From an uncultured bacterium (GTDB lineage Bacteria > Bacillota_I > Bacilli_A > RF39 > UBA660): a stretch of 10,197 bases of DNA. Position 1 is the first letter of the stretch, and each line of letters begins with the position of its first letter. This document shows positions 1 through 6,805 of this stretch, piece after piece. The position numbers and the translations under genes are program-made. The DNA lies in NCBI GenBank assembly GCA_949288625.1, contig CASEKZ010000023.1, positions 1 through 10,197 on the forward strand, given 5' to 3'. Below the pieces are notes generated by a model that did not search any database, had not been told where the DNA came from, and was given only the letters and a program-made list of their open reading frames with translations.

Positions 1-1
1 T

Positions 2-487
2 CATGGTATAGAAGAGCGTGGGGTATATAGAATTCACCAGTTTGAAAAACAAGAAATGGTTGTTTTATGTAAACCTGAAGATAGTGATTCTTGGTATGAT
101 AAGATGTGGCGTTATTCGGTAGAATTATTTAGGAGTTTAGATATTCCGGTTAGAAAACTTGTTTGCTGTTCAGGTGATTTGGCCGACTTAAAATATCGTT
201 CATGCGATATTGAAGCATGGAGCCCAAGACAGCAAAAATATTTTGAGGTATGTTCATGTTCTAATTTAACCGATGCACAAGCAAGAAGACTTGGCATTCG
301 TTATAAAAAAGAAGATGGTTCAAAACAGTATGCTCATACTTTAAATAACACGGTAATTGCACCTCCTAGAATGTTAATTGCGTTTTTAGAAAATAATTTA
401 AATAAGGACGGTAGCGTTAATATCCCAGAAAAGTTAAGACCATACATGGGCGGTAAGGATAAAATAGAAGTTAAAGATGCTAACTAG
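2..487 (+). CDS. serS: seryl-tRNA synthetase, 3' part (5' end outside window)
   Basis: Class II aminoacyl-tRNA synthetase that charges tRNA-Ser with serine in the cytoplasm. The reading frame is open from base 2, so only the last ~161 codons of a protein usually about 425 residues long are present. The first visible residues contain class II motif 2 (EERGVYRIHQFEKQEM, with the conserved Arg-x-His-Gln-Phe). Further on come LGIRYK and motif 3 (TLNNTVIAPPRMLIAFLEN, with the ATP-contacting Arg), then the usual C-terminal IPEKLRPYMGG. The first ATG inside the frame (base 56) lies in the middle of the catalytic core and is not a start. The gene stops at TAG 485-487, inside a perfect palindrome that probably serves as its terminator. 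Nothing about the protein looks abnormal. Confidence 0.96.
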   Translation, partial: HGIEERGVYRIHQFEKQEMVVLCKPEDSDSWYDKMWRYSVELFRSLDIPVRKLVCCSGDLADLKYRSCDIEAWSPRQQKYFEVCSCSNLTDAQARRLGIRYKKEDGSKQYAHTLNNTVIAPPRMLIAFLENNLNKDGSVNIPEKLRPYMGGKDKIEVKDAN

Positions 488-500
488 TTAGCATCTTTAA
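471..500 (+). terminator. perfect 30-bp palindrome overlapping the serS stop codon
   Basis: Bases 471-500 read identically on both strands. As RNA they would form a stem of about 13 bp closed by CTAG, starting in the last codons of serS and including its TAG stop. The following bases are A/T-rich but lack an uninterrupted T run, so this is a plausible but not textbook Rho-independent terminator. Because it is a perfect palindrome it could work in both directions. Confidence 0.6.
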
Positions 501-566
501 TTTACATTAATTTTAATGCGATATTTTCAGATTTTAAATTTTTTTCTTACTTTCGACAAAAAACGT

Positions 567-595
567 TTGTATTTTTCAATAAAATGTGTTATTAT
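567..595 (+). promoter_or_regulatory. promoter of the 99-residue protein gene, extended -10 type
   Basis: TTGTAT (567-572) is followed by a 17-bp spacer and TATTAT (590-595). A TG at 587-588 makes the extended -10 TGtTATTAT. Transcription would start near base 602, giving a leader of about 70 nt that ends in a strong ribosome binding site. The same element, TGtTATTAT at 17 bp from a TTGxxT box, recurs upstream of the gene starting near 5963. Confidence 0.55.
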
Positions 596-657
596 TTTTT
601 TCGCCTCTATTTTTTTACAAAGTTAAAGTATTAAGAAAAATACATATATTATTATGT

Positions 658-666
658 AGGAAGGAG
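658..666 (+). promoter_or_regulatory. strong ribosome binding site of the 99-residue protein
   Basis: AGGAAGGAG offers two overlapping Shine-Dalgarno registers, with the downstream GGAG five bases before ATG 672. It is the strongest site in the window and suggests high translation of this small gene. Confidence 0.7.
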
Positions 667-671
667 AAAAT

Positions 672-971
672 ATGACAGAATTAGCAGAAAAAAGAGTAGG
701 TACCGAATCTTCAAACGTATACGTTTTTCCAAAAGTTGATTCTTTAGCTAATTATTTAACTAATTATGTTATTTCTAAGGAGACGTTTAATTTTAATGGT
801 AACCTTGGTGATTCTGAAACAGAATTATTACTAAAATATTATGATGATTCAAGAAAAAGAGCAGATAGATTAGTAATTGAGGATGAATTTGTTGGTATTA
901 CGTTTGATAATTTAGATATCATGAAAAATTTATTACAAGAAAACAAACTAGCCAAAAGAAAAAGGATGTAG
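672..971 (+). CDS. hypothetical 99-residue protein
   Basis: I do not recognise this protein. The case for a real gene is its very strong ribosome binding site AGGAAGGAG (658-666) five bases before ATG 672, its own promoter at 567-595, and a terminator hairpin at its end. The protein is soluble and charged, with no signal peptide, membrane segment or cysteines. Its C-terminus is basic (KLAKRKRM), which would suit nucleic-acid or ribosome contact, but that is only a guess. The middle (residues ~25-90) looks mainly helical, with an acidic patch around ESETELLLKYYDDSRKR-like sequence (residues ~47-64). It is monocistronic, between serS and tdk, so the neighbours say little about its role. Confidence 0.75.
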   Translation: MTELAEKRVGTESSNVYVFPKVDSLANYLTNYVISKETFNFNGNLGDSETELLLKYYDDSRKRADRLVIEDEFVGITFDNLDIMKNLLQENKLAKRKRM

Positions 972-986
972 TTTGTTTTTATTTTT
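940..986 (+). terminator. terminator overlapping the stop of the 99-residue gene
   Basis: AAACAAACTA (941-950) pairs perfectly with TAGTTTGTTT (969-978) across an 18-nt loop. A T-rich tail follows (979-986). The right arm begins with the TAG stop codon (969-971), so the left arm and loop lie inside the coding sequence. Confidence 0.65.
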
Positions 987-1017
987 AAATAAAGTTCAAA
1001 ATGATTTAATAAAAACA

Positions 1018-1026
1018 TGATATAAT
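1018..1026 (+). promoter_or_regulatory. tdk promoter, extended -10 TGaTATAAT
   Basis: TGA plus a consensus TATAAT (1021-1026) gives a full extended -10, predicting a start near 1033 and a leader of about 30 nt. No good -35 box is seen at 16-18 bp; TTCAAA at 995-1000 is 20 bp away. Extended -10 promoters can work without a -35. Confidence 0.65.
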
Positions 1027-1062
1027 TAATAAAGAATAAAAAGAAGGATAAGGAGTACTGAT

Positions 1063-1656
1063 ATGGCAAACTTAGAGTATAGGTATGGACCTATGAATTC
1101 TGGTAAAAGTATGCTTCTTTTACAAATGGCGTATAATTATGAAGAAAATGATAAAAAAATTTTACTAGTAAAATCAGTAGTAGATACTAAAGGTGGGGAC
1201 TATTTAGTATCTAGAATAGGTCCTAAAAGAAAAATTGAAATAAAACTTGATAAAAACGAAAGCCTTTTAAGTGATAAGTATGTTAATATGCTTGAAGATA
1301 AAGATGCTATATTAGTTGATGAGGCCCAGTTTTTAACAAAAACCCAGGTAGAAGATTTATGGTTTATAGCTAAAACTAAAAATATTTCTGTTATTTGTTT
1401 TGGATTAAAAACTAATTTTAAATCGGAGTTTTTTGAAGGTTCGAAAAGGTTGTTTGAACTTGCAGATAAAACTAAGGAGTTAGAAACGATATGTAAGTGT
1501 GGTAAAAAAGCAAGGTTTAACGCAAGAATGGTAGATGGTAAGTTTATTTTTGATGGTGATGAGCTTTTAATAGATGGAGAAAGTAAAAAGGTAAAATACG
1601 TTCCATTATGCTCTAAGTGTTATTTAAATAAAGTGTTTCTTCCTAATAGAAAATAG
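1063..1656 (+). CDS. tdk: thymidine kinase (type II)
   Basis: Phosphorylates thymidine to dTMP with ATP, a cytoplasmic nucleotide-salvage step. At 197 residues it is the normal size. The P-loop GPMNSGKS is at residues 9-16. Walker B and the catalytic base are in LVDEAQF (Asp86, Glu87). The substrate-binding region FGLKTNFKSEFFEGSKRL (~113-130) corresponds to the FGLxTDFRxExF region of the family. The structural zinc site is visible as Cys144, Cys146, Cys183 and Cys186. The start ATG has AAGGAG (1050-1055) seven bases upstream. It has its own extended -10 promoter and no clear terminator after it, so some transcripts may run on into the GH3 gene 63 bp downstream. The family assignment is secure. 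Confidence 0.96.
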   Translation: MANLEYRYGPMNSGKSMLLLQMAYNYEENDKKILLVKSVVDTKGGDYLVSRIGPKRKIEIKLDKNESLLSDKYVNMLEDKDAILVDEAQFLTKTQVEDLWFIAKTKNISVICFGLKTNFKSEFFEGSKRLFELADKTKELETICKCGKKARFNARMVDGKFIFDGDELLIDGESKKVKYVPLCSKCYLNKVFLPNRK

Positions 1657-1665
1657 TGATATATT
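1657..1665 (+). promoter_or_regulatory. possible promoter of the GH3 gene, TGaTATATT
   Basis: Directly after the tdk stop codon lies TGaTATATT, one base away from the TGaTATAAT elements of tdk and miaB. There is no convincing -35. It predicts a start near 1672 and a leader of about 48 nt. The surrounding sequence is extremely AT-rich, so a chance match is possible. Confidence 0.35.
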
Positions 1666-1719
1666 TTAATATTATTAATTATTATTTCATATTATTTAAT
1701 GTAAGAAAGGATATGATGT

Positions 1720-3084
1720 ATGAAAAACAAAGTAGTTTTATTTTTATCGGTACTTTTTTTAGTTGTCATTGCAATTATTTTAACGAATAATAAAACAAGT
1801 ATTGATGTAAAAACTAAAAAAACACAAAAAAACTTAAAAGCAACCGTTTTAGAAGTATCTGATGATTATGTTACGGTACTTGATAAAAATAACATAATAT
1901 ACACGTTTTTAAATGACGATAAGGCATTTGAACTTGGAGAAAACGTATCTATTGAATACACCGGAACACTTGATAAAAACAAAGAAAAACAAACGGCTAA
2001 CATAATAAGTGCCTCTTCTTTTAGTAATGATGGCGATATTCCGTTTTCGTTAAATGATGATGGTATGTTTAGTCAGTTTTATGAAATGGCATATAACAAG
2101 CTAAAGACCATGTCACAAGATGAAAAGATAGGTCAAATATTCTTAGTTAGAGTGCCAAGTGAAAATCAAATATCAGCTTTACAAAAGTATAAGTTTGGTG
2201 GCTACTTATTATTCGAACGTGATTTTAAAGGCAAAGCAAAAGAAGAAATTATAGATATGATTAATGAATTTCAAGAAAACGCAAATATTCCTCTTTTAAT
2301 TGCAATCGATGAAGAAGGTGGTGAAGTATCTAGGTTAAGTAGTAACAAAAACATTGTTAGTGAGCCTTTTAAATCACCATCAGAGTTATATGATGAAGGT
2401 GGACTTAGCGCAATAAGAAAAGATACGATTAATAAATCAAGCGTGTTAAAATCCCTTGGTATAAACGTTAATTTAGCGCCAGTAGTTGATGTTTCAACGT
2501 CACCAGATAGTTACATGTATGAAAGAACGCTAAAAAAAGATACTAAAACAACAAGCGATTATGCTAAAACGGTAATTGAAGCATCAGCAAATACCGGAGT
2601 TTCATATACTTTAAAACATTTTCCAGGTTATGGTGATAATGAAGATACGCATACTTCATCTACCACTGATAACAGAACTTATTCCGATATTCTTGAGTAT
2701 GATATACCTCCTTTTAGATCTGGTATAAAAGCTGGAGCAGAAGCTGTATTAGTATCTCATAACACGGTTCCCGCACTTGATAAGGATAATCCGGCGTCTT
2801 TATCAGTAAACGTGCATAATTTACTAAGAAACGAGCTTTCTTTTACGGGAGTAATCATAACTGATGATTTAGAAATGGGTGCGATAAATGATAGTGATGC
2901 GGTTATAAAGGCAATTAAAGCTGGTAATGATTTACTTATTGTAACCGATTATGAAAGTGCGATAAAACAAGTTAAAGATGCTTTGGAAAACGGAAGTTTA
3001 CAAGAAACACTAATAGATAAGATGGCCTTTAGAGTTCTTTCTTGGAAATATTATAAGGGACTTATGTATGACGTTTTAAAATAA
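1720..3084 (+). CDS. membrane-anchored GH3 glycosidase, NagZ-like (beta-N-acetylhexosaminidase)
   Basis: Glycoside hydrolase family 3 protein of 454 residues, probably cleaving beta-linked N-acetylglucosamine from peptidoglycan-derived glycans outside the cell. Residues ~4-22 form one hydrophobic helix after a short basic start and no lipobox cysteine is seen, so a signal anchor is likelier than a lipoprotein. Residues ~38-100 are beta-rich and resemble a small OB-like domain. The GH3 barrel follows: QIFLVRVP (~139-146), AIDEEGGEVSRL (~195-206), NLAPVVDV (251-258), and the NagZ signature KHFPGYGDNEDTH (299-311), whose Asp309/His311 match the NagZ Asp-His general acid/base dyad. The likely nucleophile is Asp382 in TDDLEMGAI. 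The usual KHFPGHG has Tyr in place of the second His. AAAGGA (1706-1711) supports the start. The large C-terminal domain of longer NagZ proteins is absent. Substrate is inferred from the family. Confidence 0.88.
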   Translation: MKNKVVLFLSVLFLVVIAIILTNNKTSIDVKTKKTQKNLKATVLEVSDDYVTVLDKNNIIYTFLNDDKAFELGENVSIEYTGTLDKNKEKQTANIISASSFSNDGDIPFSLNDDGMFSQFYEMAYNKLKTMSQDEKIGQIFLVRVPSENQISALQKYKFGGYLLFERDFKGKAKEEIIDMINEFQENANIPLLIAIDEEGGEVSRLSSNKNIVSEPFKSPSELYDEGGLSAIRKDTINKSSVLKSLGINVNLAPVVDVSTSPDSYMYERTLKKDTKTTSDYAKTVIEASANTGVSYTLKHFPGYGDNEDTHTSSTTDNRTYSDILEYDIPPFRSGIKAGAEAVLVSHNTVPALDKDNPASLSVNVHNLLRNELSFTGVIITDDLEMGAINDSDAVIKAIKAGNDLLIVTDYESAIKQVKDALENGSLQETLIDKMAFRVLSWKYYKGLMYDVLK

Positions 3085-3097
3085 TAATTAATAATAA

Positions 3098-3148
3098 AAA
3101 AAGTAATATTGTGCTATAATTATTTATAGAACGTATTACTTTTTGTTT
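3098..3148 (+). terminator. GH3 terminator hairpin whose loop contains the murL -10
   Basis: AAAAAGTAATA (3098-3108) pairs perfectly over 11 bp with TATTACTTTTT (3134-3144), 13 bases after the GH3 stop codon. The right arm supplies the T run, followed by GTTT. The 25-nt loop holds the extended -10 element of murL (3112-3120), so terminator and promoter are interleaved in under 50 bp. Confidence 0.55.
3112..3120 (+). promoter_or_regulatory. murL-murD2 promoter, extended -10 TGcTATAAT
   Basis: A consensus TATAAT (3115-3120) is preceded by TG at 3112-3113. No -35 is seen among the A/T bases upstream. The predicted start is near 3127, still within the terminator loop, so murL transcripts would carry only the right arm of the hairpin in a leader of about 35 nt. 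Confidence 0.6.
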
Positions 3149-3161
3149 GGAGTTGATATAA

Positions 3162-4520
3162 ATGGATAAGTATAATGAATTAAGAGAAAAGTACCCGTTA
3201 TTTTATTATCACGGGTTTAAAATAGAGAATAATGATAATCATTTATTTATCACTTATGATTTTGAAATACAAGGGTTAGAAAGATTTAATCCAACTTTAA
3301 AAGTTCCAAAAGTTTCTGATGTAAATTATGATGATGCTTTGTTAAATGAAATTATATTTAGTGCCGGGTTAGCGGAAATACCAAGTTATTGGAAGGCTAC
3401 TTGCTCTCCTAAAATAATAATTGAGTGTGGCACTCTTAACGAAGATCAAACAAATTGGGTAAAGAAGCTTATTTATAACGGCTTGGGAGAGTTTTTTTAC
3501 GTAAATAAAATAAATGCTAAGTATGATGATTTTGTAACCGTTACAAGTAGTGGAGAAAGTTACGAAAAAGTTTGTGATAATAACACTTATGATGGTTACT
3601 TAGTAGCGGTAGGCGGGGGAAAGGATTCCTTAACTTCCTTAGAAATATTAAAGGAGATACCAAATAAAAAGGCGTTTATTATAAATAATAGAAAAGTTTG
3701 TTTTGATGGTGCTTATGCTGCTGGTATAAAAAAAGAAGACGTAATAAACGTAGAAAGATTATTTGATAAAAAAATAATAGATTTAAATAACAAGGGCTTT
3801 TTAAATGGCCATACACCATTATCAAGTTGTATAGCTTTCATATCTTACTTAACAGCGTACGTAAATGGTATAAAACGCGTTGTTTTATCAAACGAATCAA
3901 GTGCCAATGAGGCAAGTGTAAAAGGAACCAGCATTAATCATCAGTACTCCAAGAGTCTTGAGTTTGAAAATGATTTTAGGTATTATACAAAGAAGTATTT
4001 AACTGATAAAATAGAGTATTTTAGTTTGTTAAGACCACTTAATGAGCTTCAAATAATGAAGATTTTTACAAAGTATCCTAAGTATTTTAACAATTTTATT
4101 AGTTGTAATAATGGTGGAAAAAGAAAGAACATTGGGAAAAAAGATGGTTGGTGTTTATCTTGTGCAAAGTGTTTATTTATTTATATTTTAATGAGTAATT
4201 TTGTTGATCAGGGCGAAATGGTTAAAATTTTTGGTGAAAATCTACTTGATAAAAAAGAAATGTTAAATTATTTTCTTGAGCTTGCTGGTAAAACTGATAA
4301 TAAACCATTTGAGTGCGTTGGCACGATAAATGAAGTTTTATTCGTAATTAACAACTTAATAGAAAGATTGAAAAATAATTTGCCTTATTTATTAAGTTAC
4401 TATAAAGAAAATTATGAGGTTTCAAAACCAAGTTATGAAATTCTTATCAATATTGATGAAAATAATAACGTTCCAAAAGATCTTTTAAAATTAGTAGTAA
4501 AGGAGCTTAATGATGATTGA
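3162..4520 (+). CDS. murL: UDP-MurNAc-L-Ala-L-Glu epimerase (MurL)
   Basis: MurL epimerises the terminal L-glutamate of UDP-MurNAc-L-alanyl-L-glutamate to D-glutamate in an ATP- and Mg-dependent reaction, in the cytoplasmic stage of peptidoglycan synthesis. It is known from Xanthomonas, where it works with MurD2. The protein is 452 residues, the family's normal length. Family-typical motifs I recognise are the nucleotide-binding VGGGKDS (150-156), NGHTPLSS (215-222), SNESSANEAS (243-252), NHQYSKSLEFE (259-269) and the Trp-Cys cluster WCLSCAKC (330-337). GGAG (3149-3152) lies nine bases before ATG. It overlaps the next gene, a MurD-type ligase, by 11 bp, the arrangement expected for a murL-murD2 operon, which strengthens the call. 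It stops at TGA followed at once by TAA. A generic ATP-pyrophosphatase-like protein is a less likely alternative. Confidence 0.87.
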   Translation: MDKYNELREKYPLFYYHGFKIENNDNHLFITYDFEIQGLERFNPTLKVPKVSDVNYDDALLNEIIFSAGLAEIPSYWKATCSPKIIIECGTLNEDQTNWVKKLIYNGLGEFFYVNKINAKYDDFVTVTSSGESYEKVCDNNTYDGYLVAVGGGKDSLTSLEILKEIPNKKAFIINNRKVCFDGAYAAGIKKEDVINVERLFDKKIIDLNNKGFLNGHTPLSSCIAFISYLTAYVNGIKRVVLSNESSANEASVKGTSINHQYSKSLEFENDFRYYTKKYLTDKIEYFSLLRPLNELQIMKIFTKYPKYFNNFISCNNGGKRKNIGKKDGWCLSCAKCLFIYILMSNFVDQGEMVKIFGENLLDKKEMLNYFLELAGKTDNKPFECVGTINEVLFVINNLIERLKNNLPYLLSYYKENYEVSKPSYEILINIDENNNVPKDLLKLVVKELNDD

Positions 4521-5892
4521 TAACATAATAGATGACATAAATAGTAAGGAAAAAGTGCTGATTTTAGGATTTGGTAGGGAAGGTAAATCTACTTATAATT
4601 TAATAAGAAAATATTTAAAAAACAAGAAATTAACAATAGCAGATGCAAACGAAGAGCTTATTAATAATAATCCCGAATTAAAAGAAGACCATGACCTTGA
4701 GTTTGTCTTAGGTAATAATTATCTTAATGATTTAGATAATTATGATTTAATAATAAAGTCTCCAGGTGTTAACTTTAAACATGTTAATTATGAGGATTTT
4801 AAAGATAGAATAACTTCACAAATAGATTTATTTTTAAAACATGCTAATTGTCTTACTATCGGTATTACGGGAACTAAGGGTAAAAGTACGACGGCATCGT
4901 TAATTTATCATGTTTTAAGTGGTTTGGGTAAAAATACTTTATTAGTTGGTAATATTGGTATTCCGGTGTTTGATAAAATAGATGATATAACTTGTGATAC
5001 ACTAGTCGTTCTTGAGCTTAGTTGTCATCAACTAAAGTTCGTTAAAGCATCACCAAAGATAAGTGTTTTATTAAATTTATAAGAAGAACATTTAGATCTT
5101 TATAAGTCATATGATGATTATAAAGAAGCTAAATTAAACATATTTAAATATCAAAAAGAAAATGACTATAACGTTTGGGGGCTAGATAGTCCTGATTCTT
5201 TAAAGGCGTTTTTAAGTAATAAAAATACGTATTGTTTTTCAACCGACATTAAGAAAATTAAAAAAGGCATTGTAATTAAAGATGATGGTCTTTATTTGAT
5301 TAAAAACAATAGAGAAAACTTAATTTATGATTGTAAAAGGAAAAGAAAGTTACTTGGTAAACATAACCTATATAATGTTGCAGCAACTTTTTGTGTATCG
5401 GATATACTAGGTTTAAGCACGAACAAGGTTGCAGATTTAATAGATGATTTTGAGCCACTAGAACACCGTATGGAACTTGTTGGATCATATAGACAAATAA
5501 CGTTTTATAACGATTCTATCGCAACCATTCCAGAAGCTGCTATTAATTGTATAAAATCGATTCCAAACATCCAAACCATAATAATAGGCGGGATGGACAG
5601 AGGGATTAATTTAAGCTCTTTAATAGTTTATTTAAATGATAATAAAAATTTAAAAACATTAATATTTTTAAAAGATACTGGATACAAAATGTATGAGGAA
5701 CTAGAAAAGTTGGGTTGTAAAAAAAGACTTATTAAAGCAGTAGACATGAAAGATGCGGTAAAAAAGGCTTATGAATTTACGCAAAAAAATTATGCATGTG
5801 TTTTATCTCCTGCTGCAGCTAGTTATAACGTTTATAAAAACTTTGAAGAACGTGGTAAAGATTATAAAAAGTGGATCAAAGAGTTTGGTTAA
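4510..5892 (+). pseudogene. murD2: MurD2-type Mur ligase interrupted by one in-frame TAA
   Basis: Mur ligase adding glutamate to UDP-MurNAc-L-alanine; beside murL it is most likely MurD2, which adds L-Glu. The reading frame spans 460 codons, the normal MurD length, but codon 191 is TAA (5080-5082). Before it lie the Rossmann-like VLILGFGREGKS (16-27), the P-loop GITGTKGKSTT (118-128) and LELSCHQLKF (168-177). After it, in the same frame, come EEHLDLY, GKHNLYNVAATF, EHRMELVG, FYNDSIATIPEA, IIIGGMDRG and LSPAAASYNVYKNFEERG. The stop falls in the family motif usually read as NLxxDHLD/NLYEEHLD, probably replacing tyrosine by one base change. No start or ribosome binding site lies between the halves. 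AAAGGAG (4499-4505) is four bases from ATG 4510 and seven from ATG 4513, so 4513 may be the true start. Everything else is conserved, suggesting a recent mutation, a base-calling error, or readthrough. Confidence 0.88.
5080..5082 (+). other. in-frame TAA inside the conserved motif of murD2
   Basis: The codon lies between ...VLLNL and EEHLDLY in a frame otherwise open from 4510 to 5892. TAT or TAC (Tyr) to TAA is a single substitution. TAA also ends the GH3, 481-residue and miaB genes here, so it is not a reassigned codon. Confidence 0.9.
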
Positions 5893-5902
5893 ACTCTTTT
5901 TT
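5878..5902 (+). terminator. terminator overlapping the murD2 stop
   Basis: AAAGAGTTT (5878-5886) pairs perfectly with AAACTCTTT (5891-5899) around a GGTT tetraloop, followed by TTT, C and TT. This is the cleanest intrinsic terminator in the window. The real TAA stop of murD2 (5890-5892) spans the loop and right arm. Confidence 0.8.
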
Positions 5903-5903
5903 C

Positions 5904-5932
5904 TTGCGTTTTATAAAAAAATCTGTTATTAT
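5904..5932 (+). promoter_or_regulatory. promoter of the two-gene unknown operon
   Basis: TTGCGT (5904-5909), a 17-bp spacer and TATTAT (5927-5932) with TG at 5924-5925 form an extended -10 promoter. The -35 directly abuts the murD2 terminator tail. The predicted start is near 5939. It closely matches the promoter at 567-595. Confidence 0.65.
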
Positions 5933-5962
5933 ATGAGGCATTATTAAAAAGGGATGATTTAC

Positions 5963-6805
5963 GTGAAAAAAAGTATAATAATTGGTAAGCATATTAACTT
6001 AGATGATAAAAACACCCTTGATTATGCAGTAAACAAGTACGCGGACTTTTTTTATAAAGGGTTAGTAAAATATGCTGATTTTTTGAGCACTAGTGATTTG
6101 AAAAAATATGCTATTTTATTTACAAAGGATGTTTGTGTTAAATATCAAAACGTAGATTATGATATTAGGGTACTTATTTTAAATACAATTAAAAGAGAAC
6201 TTATTATGTATGATAAAAACTTAGAGACGCTATTTAAAAGATATGTAATGTTAGTTGGAATTGATGATGATACATTAAATTTCTTTATGAATAAATACAG
6301 CTATTTATTAGATAGGTATAAAAATACCGGAGTATATGATGTTATTAATGATAATTATAAATTAATAGTAAAAGAAAGCTTATTACAAATATATCTACTA
6401 AGACAATCGGTTTTAAGAATATTAAAAAATAATTTATATCATTTTTATTTAAATGCAAAGAAAAATAAAAATGATGAAATAAAAAAAAGAGAGTTTGATG
6501 AAGAAAAAATAGAAAAATTATATAGTGATTATTCATATATTAAGGAACTTTTTTTTAATAAATTTAAAGCTAAAGTAACAATTAGTGATGATGTATTAAA
6601 AAAGCTAATAGATTCTAGGTTTGAATTATATTTTAATGCTTATATAAATGGTGTTTCTAAATCTGAAATAGATAGATATATATACATTAGGTTAGAAGAA
6701 TATTTAAAAAAGCTTACTTACTCTCAAGATATAGGACCAGATAATATAACTTATAGTGATGGCGAGGTAGCAAAAAAAAGGAGTAAAAATAATGAACATA
6801 AATGA
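5963..6805 (+). CDS. unknown helical repeat protein, smaller member of a paralogous pair
   Basis: Function not recognised. I place the start at GTG 5963 because AAAGGG (5948-5953) is nine bases before it; an in-frame ATG at 5954 touches that site with no spacer. This gives 280 residues (283 from the ATG). The protein is soluble, rich in Lys, Tyr, Asn and Asp, and predicted all-helical, with no signal peptide, membrane segment or zinc cluster. By eye it holds three related segments (~24-92, ~107-170, ~183-253, ATG numbering). The last, ISDDVLKKLIDSRFELYFNAYI with a downstream RYIYIRLEEYL, has the spacing of sigma-70 region 2 (DLIQEG... then YAxxxIRxxI) but lacks its hallmark residues. Segment one to two, including KRYVMLVGID (~95-104), matches the downstream gene's KRYVLLRGIE. 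It overlaps that gene by 14 bp. Confidence 0.8.
   Translation: MKKSIIIGKHINLDDKNTLDYAVNKYADFFYKGLVKYADFLSTSDLKKYAILFTKDVCVKYQNVDYDIRVLILNTIKRELIMYDKNLETLFKRYVMLVGIDDDTLNFFMNKYSYLLDRYKNTGVYDVINDNYKLIVKESLLQIYLLRQSVLRILKNNLYHFYLNAKKNKNDEIKKREFDEEKIEKLYSDYSYIKELFFNKFKAKVTISDDVLKKLIDSRFELYFNAYINGVSKSEIDRYIYIRLEEYLKKLTYSQDIGPDNITYSDGEVAKKRSKNNEHK

Noticed and set aside
56..487. A complete 143-residue gene starting at ATG 56
   Set aside because: The frame is open to the left edge and the upstream residues form class II motif 2 of seryl-tRNA synthetase, so it is the 3' part of serS.
488..671. Riboswitch or T-box in the 184-bp gap after serS
   Set aside because: No specifier hairpin, T-box sequence or known aptamer core is visible; the gap is accounted for by an AT-rich promoter and leader.
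839..1069. 76-residue minus-strand frame across the 99-residue gene's end
   Set aside because: It crosses a terminator, a promoter and two + strand genes, and its sequence is a Phe/Leu/Tyr/Asn-rich product of AT-rich DNA.
1657..1719. Terminator between tdk and the GH3 gene
   Set aside because: Only short A/T self-complementarity is present, without a stable stem or T run.
5080..5082. Reassigned TAA codon or the mycoplasma genetic code
   Set aside because: TAA ends several other genes here. Trp is always TGG and no gene has an internal TGA. The murL stop TGA is followed by TAA, so it alone is not informative.
5296..5892. Separate 198-residue gene downstream of the murD2 stop
   Set aside because: It is in the same frame as murD2 with no intervening stop other than 5080-5082, begins at an internal TTG without a ribosome binding site, and encodes the C-terminal half of the same ligase.
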